A stretch of 64,000 bases of DNA from Acidobacteriota bacterium (GCA_016929335.1 JAFGIY010000136.1:43562-107561), one strand, 5' to 3'; counted from the stretch's first letter, positions 1 to 10,772 are shown. The notes: generated by a model not told the origin, from the letters alone. Numbers and translations: made by a program.

Positions 1-42
1 TTTCTCTTCGACCTCGATACCGATCCCGACCCCGACTCCGAA
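1..42. repeat. Hexamer-type GC-rich repeat (TCGGNN family), copy 1
   Basis: The first bases are a degenerate hexamer array on the C-rich strand (units such as CCGATC, CCGACC, CCGACT). The same unit family recurs at 10725-10772, 52160-52196 and 52246-52280, always between genes. Positions 43-148 hold no other feature beyond the leader of the next gene. The copy may extend left of the window. Confidence 0.6.
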
Positions 43-148
43 AAAAAAGCTTCTTCCGTTCGTCGCATATCTATTAGCAGGAACCAACGGCTTCTGAATC
101 TCTTGTCATATCGGAAGCGATACCGCATAGTAGGCAGGTGAGGTAATT

Positions 149-1030
149 ATGAAGATAAGGGCGATCATATTGCTTCTGTTTCTTTTCCTGCTGACCGCGA
201 TTTTAACCGTCGCGGCCGGACCGAAGGGTCCATGGGAAGACAAATATCTGCAGATCGGCGACATAAAAATCCACTATCTGGAAGCGGGCGAGGGGGATCG
301 GGTTCTGGTCTTTATACCGGGGTGGATTTTACCTGCTGAGGTGTGGAAAGAACAGATACCGTATTTTTCAGCCAGAGGATTCCGCGTTATTGCATTGGAT
401 CCGCGCAGCCAGGGGCAGACAACAAAAACGGAAGTGGGGAATACTTACCATCAGCACGCCGCGGATCTGCATGCATTTCTGGGAGGATTGAATATTGAGC
501 ACTCCTATCTCGTCGGCTGGTCGGCCGGTGTGACAACCCTGTTGGAGTATCTTTCCAGTCCGGAGACTCTCAGACCCGAAAAGGTCGTCTTCGTGGAGGG
601 CAGCCCTGCCTTTATAAAGCAGGATGACTTCCCCGGATCCATAACCGCGCAACAGGCTCGAAAACTGCTCTTCTCTTTCCAGGATAACCGGACCACGGCA
701 ATAGACCAATATGTCCGTAGCCTCTTCAAAGTAAGCCACCCGGAAATACTCTATAAGGAAATCTCCGAAGGCAGTCGGAAAATTCCGCTTTCAGCGGCAT
801 TTTCACTCTATTTCGACCAATATACCGGGGACAGACGTCCTGCATTGAGGCATGTGCAAGTACCCGCCCTGATTATTGCATCTCCTGAAAACCGGGTGGT
901 GGGAGAGTATATGAAATCCAGGATTGCGCGCTGCAGCCTGGAGGTGATCGAGGGAACAGGATCTGCGCTTTTCCTCGATAAACCTCAGGCATTCAATCAG
1001 ATTCTCGAGGCGTTTTTAGGAGAGCATTAA
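149..1030 (+). CDS. Exported alpha/beta hydrolase-fold protein, probably lacking a complete catalytic triad
   Basis: The 293-residue protein starts with a hydrophobic signal segment (about residues 4-23) and continues as an alpha/beta hydrolase fold. A Pro-Gly-Trp oxyanion-loop region, DPRSQGQT after strand 4 and the nucleophile elbow GWSAG are visible. Near the C-terminus, where the family has GxGHxxFxxxP, the sequence reads GTGSALFLDKP, so the catalytic His is Ser. The usual acid-loop Asp also appears to be Asn (SPENRVV). The nucleophile Ser is kept. A good ribosome site (AGGTGAGGT) supports the ATG. Family membership is clear. Substrate is unknown, and the enzyme may be inactive or use displaced residues. 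Confidence 0.85.
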   Translation: MKIRAIILLLFLFLLTAILTVAAGPKGPWEDKYLQIGDIKIHYLEAGEGDRVLVFIPGWILPAEVWKEQIPYFSARGFRVIALDPRSQGQTTKTEVGNTYHQHAADLHAFLGGLNIEHSYLVGWSAGVTTLLEYLSSPETLRPEKVVFVEGSPAFIKQDDFPGSITAQQARKLLFSFQDNRTTAIDQYVRSLFKVSHPEILYKEISEGSRKIPLSAAFSLYFDQYTGDRRPALRHVQVPALIIASPENRVVGEYMKSRIARCSLEVIEGTGSALFLDKPQAFNQILEAFLGEH

Positions 1031-1040
1031 TGAGCAGCCC

Positions 1041-1778
1041 TTATTCCGATTTGCGCTTCACTGTCCCTTTGGAGGTTAAATAAAAGGGAAGAGAAATCGC
1101 CTCCTCCATTTTCTTCCGGTAGCCTTTTACGGGCCATTCCTTCTCACAGAAGTGATCCAGGATGCGTCCTCGAACCCTTGGCCGCGATTCCGCGTCCAGA
1201 AAAACCTGGATCAGTTTCTCGCGGATTGTTTCATCTCCATTGCGGGCCAGGTAATCGATCGCGGCAATGCAGACATCGTCATCTTCATCCTCAAGGGAGC
1301 GGAGCACCGTTTCAGCGACCTGTGCGAAAGCTTCATCCGAAAGATGAGCAATAAACACCGCTTTCGCTTCGGGCCACCGTGTATATCCCGTAGACAGACT
1401 GGCCAGAATATCCATAAGGCATTTGTGAAATTCGTCTGAAGGCAGTATCTCCCTCAAAGCTCGAACCGGATAGGTTACATCGGGCTCCGCGCTTATATAG
1501 CTAAGGATGGGTTGGACCGCGATTCTCCCCATATTTGCCAGCAAACGGACGGCGTACTGCTTCTCTTCAAGGTCCATGCTTGCCTGAGGAGTCTGGACGG
1601 TGAATCTGCGCAATAGGGCACTCGCGGCTTCCGGAGTACGCCAGGAAGCCAGGCGTTCCATGGCACCGACCCGGGTTGCCGCTTCCCCGTGCATCTGGAT
1701 GACTTGTTTAAGAGCACGCTTTATCTGACGCTCGGATGGATCGGACTGATCTGAGAACAATTTGCTAAAGAATCCCAT
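1041..1778 (-). CDS. HEAT-repeat protein of unknown function
   Basis: The 245-residue protein has no signal peptide or membrane segment. It consists of helical pairs typical of HEAT/PBS-lyase-type repeats: segments such as RVGAMERLASW, QYAVRLLANMG, VTYPVRALREIL and VCIAAIDYLARNGD recur every 30-40 residues. Such proteins are usually protein-interaction scaffolds. It is convergent with the hydrolase-fold gene (10-base gap) and has no obvious operon partner. No enzymatic motif is visible, so only the fold can be assigned. Confidence 0.75.
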   Translation of the reverse strand: MGFFSKLFSDQSDPSERQIKRALKQVIQMHGEAATRVGAMERLASWRTPEAASALLRRFTVQTPQASMDLEEKQYAVRLLANMGRIAVQPILSYISAEPDVTYPVRALREILPSDEFHKCLMDILASLSTGYTRWPEAKAVFIAHLSDEAFAQVAETVLRSLEDEDDDVCIAAIDYLARNGDETIREKLIQVFLDAESRPRVRGRILDHFCEKEWPVKGYRKKMEEAISLPFYLTSKGTVKRKSE

Positions 1779-1908
1779 AGAAGTCGGCTTTTTAATCTGC
1801 GCGATTATTGTTTATTAATTACGCCGGTATCCCGTCCGACCGACGTATTCCTATCTTACATCAACTTATTGCTGTAGAGACGAGTCATTGCATCATATAA
1901 TACCTGTC

Positions 1909-2181
1909 ATGGAAGAACGCGACCTGTTCAATGAAAAAGATGAAATAGTGCCGGCCATAATCTATTGCCCGAAATGCCGGACCTCGATGGAATATCCCAT
2001 CAGATGGCGCCGCCGAACCAAAAAGGCTTCTATCCCCCCTGGGGCGAACGAGCAAGATCGCGCGAGATTCGCCAAGGCACGCAACTATCGCATCCGTTTG
2101 GACGACAAGTTACGCTGCAAGAATCCGCGTTGCGGCAAGACGATCGAGATTACGACTCTTCAGACGGTCGTTTTTGATTAA
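1909..2181 (+). CDS. Small zinc-ribbon-like protein
   Basis: A basic protein of about 90 residues carries CPKC near residue 20 and CKNPRC near residue 70, a spacing expected for a four-cysteine zinc ribbon. The reading frame opens at a TTG at 1888, but the ATG at 1909 is more likely. Neither has a clear ribosome site. A perfect TATAAT at 1896-1901 lies only 7 bases before the ATG, so a leaderless transcript is possible. Its 3' end overlaps the 3' end of hemE by 32 bases on the opposite strand. Function unknown. Confidence 0.55.
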   Translation: MEERDLFNEKDEIVPAIIYCPKCRTSMEYPIRWRRRTKKASIPPGANEQDRARFAKARNYRIRLDDKLRCKNPRCGKTIEITTLQTVVFD

Positions 2182-3208
2182 ATTCAGCCGAGTATTCGTG
2201 AACGAAGTCCGCTAAAGCTTTTACGGAATCCTCCGGAGTCGTCGGAAGGATTCCATGTCCCAGGTTAAATATGTGTCCGCGCCTGCCGCCGGCTTCGTCC
2301 AGAACCTCGGCGGCCTTCTTCTTCAGAACAGGAATTGGAGCCATCAGCGCGACCGGGTCCAGATTCCCCTGTATGCCTTTTTTCGAATCGAATGACTGCC
2401 AGGAACGATTAAGCGCAACGCGCCAATCGACTCCGATGATGTCGCCGCCTGCCTCAGCCATCAAATGCAGCAATCCTGCCGTTCCTGTCCCAAAATGAAT
2501 GGAAGCAATACCGTCCGCCTGCAATCCCAGAAGTATTTTTTGGCTATAGGGCAAAACATAGCGCTGATAGTCCGACGGACTCAGGCATCCGGCCCAGGAA
2601 TCAAAAAGCTGTACAACCTGAGCACCGGCCCGGACCTGGGCTTTTAGAAAAGCGAGAATAGTATCGCTCAATTTGCTCATTAAAAGATCCCATGCCGTAT
2701 GATCTCCGTACATCAATTTCTTCGTAAGGGTGTAACTGGAAGAAGATCCGCCCTCGATTGCATAGCTCGCCAGCGTAAATGGCGCCCCGGCGAATCCTAT
2801 GAGAGGAATGTTCCCCTCCAGATCCGCGCGGACATATTGAAGGGCTTTAAGCACAAAATCCAGATCCTGCTCCGGATCGGCCATCCTCAGCATCTGGATT
2901 TCGGCCGCGCTGCGCACCGGATTATGAATGACCGGGCCGGGCGCGAATTCCAGATTCACGCCCATGCCTTCCAGCGGCAGCAGGATATCGGCAAAGATGA
3001 TTGCCGCATCCAGGGAGAAAGCCTTAACCGGTTGGAGAGTGACTTCTGCGGCGATCTCCGGAATTTTGAACATATCCATGAGGCTGTGCTTCGCCCGTAT
3101 TTCACGATAAGCCTTCATATATCGCCCTGCCTGGCGCATAAACCAGACAGGAGTGCAATCAGCCTCTTCCAGTCGGCATGTGTTTAGAAATCTATCGCTT
3201 CGGCTCAT
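2150..3208 (-). CDS. hemE: Uroporphyrinogen decarboxylase
   Basis: HemE converts uroporphyrinogen III to coproporphyrinogen III in cytoplasmic haem biosynthesis. The 352-residue length is normal. The substrate-binding N-terminal motif PVWFMRQAGRYM is intact, followed by the family segments FADILLPLEGMG, GFAGAPFTLASY and FNLGHGILPTTP. No other haem gene is in the window, so the pathway is dispersed. The last residues overlap the convergent zinc-ribbon gene. The 118 bases upstream (3209-3326) show no clear feature. Confidence 0.96.
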   Translation of the reverse strand: MSRSDRFLNTCRLEEADCTPVWFMRQAGRYMKAYREIRAKHSLMDMFKIPEIAAEVTLQPVKAFSLDAAIIFADILLPLEGMGVNLEFAPGPVIHNPVRSAAEIQMLRMADPEQDLDFVLKALQYVRADLEGNIPLIGFAGAPFTLASYAIEGGSSSSYTLTKKLMYGDHTAWDLLMSKLSDTILAFLKAQVRAGAQVVQLFDSWAGCLSPSDYQRYVLPYSQKILLGLQADGIASIHFGTGTAGLLHLMAEAGGDIIGVDWRVALNRSWQSFDSKKGIQGNLDPVALMAPIPVLKKKAAEVLDEAGGRRGHIFNLGHGILPTTPEDSVKALADFVHEYSAEFNQKRPSEES

Positions 3209-3326
3209 TCAAACCGTTCTTTCAGATATGCATATATACGATCACAATACAATTTGCTTCTGTCTGTTTCGAATCGATACAAGTTACGCCATAGAGCATC
3301 GGCTGTCCACTGCCGGTTGTCTGCAG

Positions 3327-4292
3327 CTACTTCCCGGCATGTACTGGAAGAGATTTTTCAAAATCTGAAACCATGCCCCGCAATTCCCGCAAAGATTCCA
3401 GAAGGCTGGAATTTCGCAATTCATCCAGTTCTACCGTGAAATTTTCAGGATGGACGAAACGATACACTCGTCGGGTAACCGCATTCGCAATAGCGGCAAT
3501 CCGATTCGCTCTTTCCACGGGATCCTTGATTGCCCGGAAAGTCGCTTCGGATTTCGCGCGTGAGCGCTTTTTCTTTTCGGACACTGGAAGTGCCTGTTCC
3601 AGGTTCGAGGCCAGTTTGCCTATATGTTTCTCCAGCTCCTGAGCGTGATCGGAGCATATGCTACAGGCCCTCGATTTGAGCTCATGCGACAGGCTGGGAT
3701 CATACGTGGCGCGGGTAAGGGCTGAAAGACCCAATGCGTATTGCCTTATTCTTTTGTTCCAGTTGAGAATTTGTTCGGCATATATCAGCAGCCGCTGCTT
3801 TAACAATATATCCATCTCAGGAGAATCCAAATAAATGAGTGTTTCCGAAATCTGGCGGTAGGTAAGCAGGCTGATGCGATCCCCCATGTTGGAGCGCAAT
3901 TCATAATTCTGCCATAGGCTGGGGGGAGGATCTTCCAGGTGATCCTCCTTATCCCCTTCGGGCGGGCGAGTCGTATACAACGCTACGGGGTACGAACTCT
4001 TCAGGGGTTCAAACAGCTTCAGAAACTTCCGCAGGTCTTTATCCCGCTCAATCCGGCTCCACACTTCCATCCCATTCTTATTAAAGACGAATATGGCATC
4101 GATATCCTGGCAGAGACCGGTCTCATGGTAAGACAGCCATGCTTCCCGCAGTTTCTGGGGTGTGCTCTTGTTCGGTATGCTCAAGGGCCGATCAGCGATG
4201 TCGAACCCTCCGGTAGCAATGAGTGCAAAGCAGATAATCCAGGCAATCGACAAGACCAAACGAATCATTCCCGTCCTGTTCCGTTCAGGCAT
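3327..4292 (-). CDS. Unrecognised membrane-anchored or secreted protein
   Basis: The 321-residue protein has a hydrophobic stretch at about residues 9-28 (LVLSIAWIICFALIATGG), consistent with a signal anchor. The remainder is soluble and rich in charged helices, including a basic run SEKKKRSRAKSEATF near residue 240. A CSICSDH pair of cysteines is present, too few for a typical metal site. I do not recognise a family. It lies 118 bases upstream of hemE on the same strand and could be co-transcribed with it, but nothing ties it to haem synthesis. Confidence 0.6.
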   Translation of the reverse strand: MPERNRTGMIRLVLSIAWIICFALIATGGFDIADRPLSIPNKSTPQKLREAWLSYHETGLCQDIDAIFVFNKNGMEVWSRIERDKDLRKFLKLFEPLKSSYPVALYTTRPPEGDKEDHLEDPPPSLWQNYELRSNMGDRISLLTYRQISETLIYLDSPEMDILLKQRLLIYAEQILNWNKRIRQYALGLSALTRATYDPSLSHELKSRACSICSDHAQELEKHIGKLASNLEQALPVSEKKKRSRAKSEATFRAIKDPVERANRIAAIANAVTRRVYRFVHPENFTVELDELRNSSLLESLRELRGMVSDFEKSLPVHAGK

Positions 4293-4447
4293 GGTGTATT
4301 CCTATCTCTAGGGTACTCGTCGCCCCACTGCCTGTACAGGCTTCTTGAATAAAAATCGCCCCGGAATAGGCTGCTTCCCCGGTTTTTATTAAGGGAAGGG
4401 TGGTCAGAAGGACCGTTTTTTGTATACTTCAAATCGTGGAGGTTTGA

Positions 4448-5131
4448 ATGGAATCTCGCAGCATGATTGTGAAACAGGCCGAAATCGGCCCAATGATGAA
4501 TTATGTTTATTTGATCGGATGCACGGAAACCAGGGAAGCCGCGGTGGTGGATCCGGCATGGGATGTGCGGCTGATCCTCGATCTGAGCCGCAAATCGGAG
4601 CTTAAGATCGGACATATACTGTTAACCCACGGCCACCCGGATCATGTCAATGCATTGGAACCGCTGATGGAGTCTACGGGAGCCCCAGTTTATATCCATG
4701 CGGAAGAAGTGGATTATATGCGGGAAGTGGCCCGAAGCTTCGGAATGTCTACGGAATTCATGAAAAGGCACGCGAATAAGATACAAACGGTTTCCGACGG
4801 CGATAAGATCACTGTGGGAAAGCTTCATATAAAATGTCTGCACACGCCCGGTCACACTCCGGGATCCATGTGTTTTCTGGTTGAGAACTGCCTTTTTTCG
4901 GGAGATACCCTTTTCGTGGATGCATGCGGACGCGTCGACATGCCCGGAGGGGATCCTAAAAAAATGTGGTGGAGTCTGAATCACACACTGCGAGCGCTGG
5001 ATGACCAAACGATCGTCTATCCCGGGCACGATTATGGAGGCAGCCCCACCTCAACAATCGGCGCGCAAAAGCGAACAAATCCCTACATGAACTACGACTC
5101 GGTCCAGCAGTTTATGCAAGATATGGGCTAA
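4448..5131 (+). CDS. MBL-fold metallo-hydrolase, glyoxalase II-like
   Basis: The 227-residue cytosolic protein has the metallo-beta-lactamase hydrolase motifs in order: THGHPDH (about 60-66), HTPGHTPGS (about 137-145), the metal-bridging Asp in FSGDTLF, and the C-terminal YPGHDYG. The CGRVDMPGGDP loop resembles hydroxyacylglutathione hydrolases and persulfide dioxygenases, but the substrate cannot be set. A GGAGG ribosome site precedes the ATG, and a TATACT -10-like box lies at 4423-4428. It is followed at once by a palindromic repeat and the convergent proS gene. Confidence 0.88.
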   Translation: MESRSMIVKQAEIGPMMNYVYLIGCTETREAAVVDPAWDVRLILDLSRKSELKIGHILLTHGHPDHVNALEPLMESTGAPVYIHAEEVDYMREVARSFGMSTEFMKRHANKIQTVSDGDKITVGKLHIKCLHTPGHTPGSMCFLVENCLFSGDTLFVDACGRVDMPGGDPKKMWWSLNHTLRALDDQTIVYPGHDYGGSPTSTIGAQKRTNPYMNYDSVQQFMQDMG

Positions 5132-5178
5132 CCACGAATTACGCGAATAAAGCCCGCATTTTTTCGTGCAATTCGTGG
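5132..5178. repeat. CCACGAATT-type palindromic hairpin, copy 1
   Basis: The left arm CCACGAATTACGCGAA pairs with the right arm TTCGTGCAATTCGTGG with two mismatches around a 15-base loop. It fills the gap between two convergent stop codons (MBL hydrolase and proS), so it could act as a bidirectional terminator. Related copies lie at 6714-6760, 16359-16409 and 18376-18417, and a partial one at 29409-29445. Confidence 0.75.
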
Positions 5179-5187
5179 CTTGTTTTC

Positions 5188-6642
<1,455 letters not shown>

Positions 6643-6713
6643 TCACAGGAAATTTTAAGTGTGAAAGCCTATAGAACCCCCCGCTCTCTGTCAACAGCAC
6701 TGTTTTGACGGGT

Positions 6714-6760
6714 AGCCGCGAATTGCACGGATGCGGATTTGATTCGTGTAGTTCGTGGCT
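6714..6760. repeat. CCACGAATT-type palindromic hairpin, copy 2
   Basis: AGCCGCGAATTGCACGGAT pairs imperfectly with ATTCGTGTAGTTCGTGGCT. It lies in the leader between the divergent proS and PHP genes, so it cannot serve as a terminator for either. That argues it is a mobile or structural repeat and not a dedicated terminator. Confidence 0.7.
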
Positions 6761-6849
6761 GTTTTTTTGGTCTTGGACTATCCTTGATTAGCGGATTCCT
6801 GCCGATAAGATAGGGAATACCGGAACACTTTTGAGGGAGGAGTCTGGGA

Positions 6850-7623
6850 TTGAGCGGCAATACATATACCGAAAAGCGCTGGTTGAAAGCGGAGCTGCAT
6901 GCGCACTGCAGTCTGGATCCGTCCGATTATCGAATATGTCGATATTCAGCCGAAGAACTGATATCCGCGGCGGCAAAGTCCGGCTATGAGATTCTCGCCA
7001 TCACCTGCCACGATTATGACGCGTGGTCCGATAATCTTTCGGATTATGCACGGGATTTGGGCATCACTCTGATCCCGGCTATGGAAGTAACCGCCGAGCA
7101 GAAGCACCACGTGCTCGTTTACAATTTTCGGACAGGTCCCGAGAAGCTCAATACTTTAAAGAAAATCCGTGAGCGGTCGAGCGAAGAAACGCTTGTTATT
7201 GCTCCCCACGCATATTTTCCGGAACGCACCTGTTTGAGGAATCTTCTGGCCGAGAATCTGGATGTCTTTGATGCGATCGAGTGGTCGGGCTTTCAAGTCA
7301 AGGGACTGAACTTTAACCGGCGCAGCGCCAAACTCGCCGCTCAGGCCGGGAAACCGCTTGTGGGCAACAGCGACATTCATTTTCTTTGGCAGCTAAACCG
7401 AACTTATAGCTGGATTTATGCTGAACCAAACGTGCAATCCATATTGACCGCGATTAAACAAGGGCTGATAAAAATCGAGATCTCGCCTCTCTCCTGGCTC
7501 GAAGCCGCAACATGGTTTGCCACCGCATTCTGGTTAACCGTTATTGCGAAACAGTCTGTTGCCTCAGATAAAGTCAAAGATGGAAGAAGCTTTGGAACCA
7601 CGCAGGAGAGCGTGGAACCTTAG
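6850..7623 (+). CDS. PHP-domain phosphoesterase-like protein
   Basis: The 257-residue protein has the metal-binding PHP pattern: ELHAHCSLDPSD near the N-terminus, TCHDYD, a conserved Glu in PAMEVTAEQ, APHAYF and the C-terminal GNSDIHF. PHP domains bind three metals and hydrolyse phosphoesters such as nucleotides or histidinol phosphate. The substrate here is unknown. The start is a TTG, preferred because GGGAGGAG sits 7 bases upstream. The C-terminal 30 or so residues are hydrophobic (WLEAATWFATAFWLTV), a possible membrane tail. The last 60 bases overlap the convergent dgt gene. Confidence 0.82.
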   Translation: MSGNTYTEKRWLKAELHAHCSLDPSDYRICRYSAEELISAAAKSGYEILAITCHDYDAWSDNLSDYARDLGITLIPAMEVTAEQKHHVLVYNFRTGPEKLNTLKKIRERSSEETLVIAPHAYFPERTCLRNLLAENLDVFDAIEWSGFQVKGLNFNRRSAKLAAQAGKPLVGNSDIHFLWQLNRTYSWIYAEPNVQSILTAIKQGLIKIEISPLSWLEAATWFATAFWLTVIAKQSVASDKVKDGRSFGTTQESVEP

Positions 7624-8916
7624 GGCGTCCATATCGGTCAGCAAAGCCAGGAAATTGCAGACTGCGCGTGCTGCTTCCATCTGCCCTCCTTCGAGACACT
7701 CCTCAATAATAGGCCGATAATACCGCGGGAACAGCACGACGCTCTTTTTATTGATGACTTCTTCCATGAGCAGTTGGAAGAGGTCCCGAAGGATTTCACG
7801 CCCTTTTGCGCTCATGGCGGCGACTCGAGGATCCGTGATTACGGCTTCCCAAATGACGGATTTGCAGAGCACGGAAAGAATCCTGGCTTCGTCCGGAACA
7901 ATGAGGCGCCAGGAGAAATCCGCGCGCCGGGTGCCGGGGCAGGATTCAACGGATACCGAAGTAATCAGATCGTTGAGTATATTGCGCATAGCCGATTTCC
8001 GAAGCGCCCGCTCATCACCCTGCCCCGAAGGCTGTATTCTGTGCTCCAAATCAAGCATGCGTTCCCGAAACTCCGGCAGTGTCAATTTTGGCACCGCCTC
8101 TCCACTGCGCGTTTCCTCGTAATGGGCAAAAACACGTCGCGCGAAGCGAGCATCCTCCAGATCCCCCGGATGAAGGAATTGCGCCTGCAATGCGTCTTCC
8201 ACATCGTGAACGGAGTAGGCGCAGTCGTCTGCCCAATCCAAAACCTGGCAAGCTATGGAGGTCCTGGGCTGCCGCCGTTTTGACCGGTCCCGAGCTTTCA
8301 GGATGGCGCCTCCCTGCTGCAGTGCCCACCTGGCCATTGCGAGATCTGAAGCGAAGATGAATTTATCGTTCCCGATTTCCTGTGCGAAGGGATATTTCAG
8401 TACTCCGGCCAGTGTCGCCCGGGTCAGGTTCAGCCCGGGATAGGAGGTGGATTTCGGCTCTGCAGCCACCAGGATATGAAAGGTTTGCGCATTGCCTTCG
8501 AACCGGAGAATGTTTTTCCCGGTCAGCCTGGCTTTGCGGCTTACCTCGCGCATACAGGCATCCAGGGTCTGCTCTCCCGCGTGCCCGAACGGCGGATGTC
8601 CCAAATCATGCGCGAGGGCGGTCGCCTCGGCCAGTTCCGGGGAGAGACAATGATTCAGCAGAGGCTGCTCCACAAGCAGGTTGTAAGCGATTGCCCGGGC
8701 GATCTGAGCACATTCGACACTATGCGTCAGACGCGTGCGATAAAAATCCGCCTGCCCGATTCCGAAAACCTGGGTCTTTCCCTGGAGCCGGCGGAAGGCC
8801 GCGCTGTGCAAAATCCGGTCCCGGTCTCTTTCCGTAGCATGGCGATGATCTTTGGACGAGGTCGGGGCTTCCTCGTACCTGCGCTGCAAAAGAAAATCAT
8901 CCATGATTACCCGCAC
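7564..8916 (-). CDS. dgt: Deoxyguanosinetriphosphate triphosphohydrolase-like HD protein
   Basis: Dgt-family enzymes hydrolyse dNTPs to deoxynucleosides and tripolyphosphate. The 450-residue protein carries FRRLQGKTQVF, the metal-binding His in RLTHSVE and the HD motif ALAHDLGHPPFGHAGE. The frame opens at a GTG, and an ATG four codons in is an alternative. It starts 26 bases after the LOG-family gene stop, so the two are probably co-transcribed, a sensible pairing of nucleotide-pool enzymes. Confidence 0.93.
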   Translation of the reverse strand: MRVIMDDFLLQRRYEEAPTSSKDHRHATERDRDRILHSAAFRRLQGKTQVFGIGQADFYRTRLTHSVECAQIARAIAYNLLVEQPLLNHCLSPELAEATALAHDLGHPPFGHAGEQTLDACMREVSRKARLTGKNILRFEGNAQTFHILVAAEPKSTSYPGLNLTRATLAGVLKYPFAQEIGNDKFIFASDLAMARWALQQGGAILKARDRSKRRQPRTSIACQVLDWADDCAYSVHDVEDALQAQFLHPGDLEDARFARRVFAHYEETRSGEAVPKLTLPEFRERMLDLEHRIQPSGQGDERALRKSAMRNILNDLITSVSVESCPGTRRADFSWRLIVPDEARILSVLCKSVIWEAVITDPRVAAMSAKGREILRDLFQLLMEEVINKKSVVLFPRYYRPIIEECLEGGQMEAARAVCNFLALLTDMDALRFHALLRGSKASSIFDFI

Positions 8917-8942
8917 ATCGAGGGAGCAACAGCCGGATGCTC

Positions 8943-9773
8943 CTACAGATCGTGTATTTTTGTGAGTTCAGCCTTTAAATATTCGAATGCTTCATAGGGA
9001 TCATCCGAACGGTGAATCAGATCCCTATCCTCGGGCGAGATGGTTCCCCATCGAACCATCGCATCCAGGTCAAGAATATCCTTCCAGTAATCGGTACCAT
9101 AAACAATGACCGGCACCCTCTTATGAGCCTTCCTGGTCTGCACCAGCGTCAGGACTTCAAACGCTTCGTCCAGAGTCCCAAATCCGCCGGGAAATATGAC
9201 CAACGCCTTCGCAAGATATACAAACCAGAACTTTCTCATGAAGAAGTAGTGGAATTCGAAAGCCAATTCTTCGGTCACATATGGATTGACTTCCTGCTCC
9301 ATCGGAAGACTGATTGAGAAGCCGATCGATTGGCCGCCGGCTTCTCTTGCTCCGCGATTGGCCGCCTCCATTATTCCCGGCCCGCCGCCGGAGCAGATCA
9401 TCAGCCGCTTCAATCCGCCATCCAGCGTCTTGGCCCAGCGGACGATCAACTGCGCCAGGATGGAGGCTTCTTCATAATAGCGTGAGAGCTGAACGGCACA
9501 TTCCGCGCGCGCAATCTCCTCCGCCGCAGGCTTTGTTTCAGGTCCCTCCGCCCCTGATTGCTTTCTCAGGTTCTCGAGATGCCTCTCGCTTTCCGCAAGC
9601 GGATGAATCCTGGCGGAGCCGAAAAATACGATCGTATCCTTTACGCGATGCAAGTTAAGACGGCTCGCGGGCTCCAGATACTCGCTCAGAATCCGGACGA
9701 GGCGGGCATCGTTCCCATGCAGGAATGCCAAATTTTCATATGCTTTGATCGGTTGCTGGGGATTGCTCTTCAT
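8943..9773 (-). CDS. LOG-family nucleotide 5'-monophosphate phosphoribohydrolase (TIGR00730-like)
   Basis: The Rossmann-fold protein has the LOG motifs [15 protein letters not shown] and [15 protein letters not shown] (PGGxGTxxE). Family members release bases from nucleoside monophosphates and were long mislabelled as lysine decarboxylases. An N-terminal extension of about 80 residues precedes the core. The frame begins at an ATG at 9797, but GGAG upstream of the ATG at 9773 favours the shorter form. It lies upstream of dgt in a likely two-gene unit. Confidence 0.88.
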   Translation of the reverse strand: MKSNPQQPIKAYENLAFLHGNDARLVRILSEYLEPASRLNLHRVKDTIVFFGSARIHPLAESERHLENLRKQSGAEGPETKPAAEEIARAECAVQLSRYYEEASILAQLIVRWAKTLDGGLKRLMICSGGGPGIMEAANRGAREAGGQSIGFSISLPMEQEVNPYVTEELAFEFHYFFMRKFWFVYLAKALVIFPGGFGTLDEAFEVLTLVQTRKAHKRVPVIVYGTDYWKDILDLDAMVRWGTISPEDRDLIHRSDDPYEAFEYLKAELTKIHDL

Positions 9774-9874
9774 TCCACTTATCTCCGGGACCTGCATAAT
9801 TACAAGTATGCCGTTCTAAGAATAGAAGCCTGAACGGCAAAAAACAACGCACACTATACTGCCCTGCATCGGCA

Positions 9875-10660
9875 TTATCGAGTCCGGGCATGATGATTAA
9901 CCGGACCGCAGCCTTTGCCCAGGCCGGGATTCGTCTCGATGGCCTTAGTGATATATCTTTTGGCAATCCCTATGGCGTCAATAAGAGTGCGACCCTTCGC
10001 AAGCTCGGCGGTGATACAGGCGGAATAGGTGCATCCTGTTCCGTGCGTATGTATCGTCGATATGCGAGGAGAACGGTACTCCACAATCTCCCCTTTCCAA
10101 TAGAGCACATCAATGGCATCTCCTTCGAGGTGACCTCCTTTGACCAAAACCGCTTGCGGTCCCCGCAACGCAATCCTGGCAGCCGCCTCTCTCATCGAAG
10201 CCGGATCGTGAACAGCCATTCCGGCCAGTTCTCCCGCCTCATGCAGATTGGGAGTGACCAGGAAAGCGTTTGGCAGCAAAAGCTCCGATATGCCTGTGCG
10301 CGCTTGTTCCGTCATCAGCGGCCGGCCATGTTTGCTGATCATTACGGGATCCACCACGAGGGGGAATGCAAAGCTCCGCGCCCTTTCTGCTATCAGGCTG
10401 ACGATTTCGATATTGCCGAGCGCACCGGTTTTTGCGGCCTGAGGAGGTATATCCTCCAGCACCGCATCCAGTTGATCTCCGACAAGGATCCCTGAAAGCA
10501 CTTCCACCGCACTTACTTTCTGCGTGTTCTGAACCGTCACCAGGGTAATGACGCTGGCTCCGTAAACGCCTCTTTGATGGAATGTTTTCAGGTCGGCTTG
10601 AATGCCGGCTCCTCCCGACGGATCCGATCCTGCAATAGTCAATGCAACCGGCATTTTCAT
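9875..10660 (-). CDS. thiD: Hydroxymethylpyrimidine/phosphomethylpyrimidine kinase
   Basis: ThiD phosphorylates HMP and HMP-P in thiamine biosynthesis. The 261-residue ribokinase-fold protein starts with LTIAGSDPSGGAGIQADLK, contains DPVMISKHG and LVTPNLHEAGEL, and ends with the anion-hole motif THGTGCTYSACITAEL. Length is normal. The gene is monocistronic in this window, with no other thi gene nearby. Confidence 0.95.
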   Translation of the reverse strand: MKMPVALTIAGSDPSGGAGIQADLKTFHQRGVYGASVITLVTVQNTQKVSAVEVLSGILVGDQLDAVLEDIPPQAAKTGALGNIEIVSLIAERARSFAFPLVVDPVMISKHGRPLMTEQARTGISELLLPNAFLVTPNLHEAGELAGMAVHDPASMREAAARIALRGPQAVLVKGGHLEGDAIDVLYWKGEIVEYRSPRISTIHTHGTGCTYSACITAELAKGRTLIDAIGIAKRYITKAIETNPGLGKGCGPVNHHARTR

Positions 10661-10724
10661 GGCAATTAATTATTAACCACAAACAGCGGAGAGGCCATGT
10701 TTTTAAACATTTCCCCACAGATAT

Positions 10725-10772
10725 GGGAATCGGGGTCGGGGTCGGAGTCGGTATCGGCGGTCGATAGATGTG
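10725..10772. repeat. Hexamer-type GC-rich repeat (TCGGNN family), copy 2
   Basis: G-rich units TCGGGG, TCGGGG, TCGGAG and TCGGTA occur in tandem. The unit matches the arrays at 1-42 and at 52160-52280. It lies in a divergent leader region. Confidence 0.7.
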
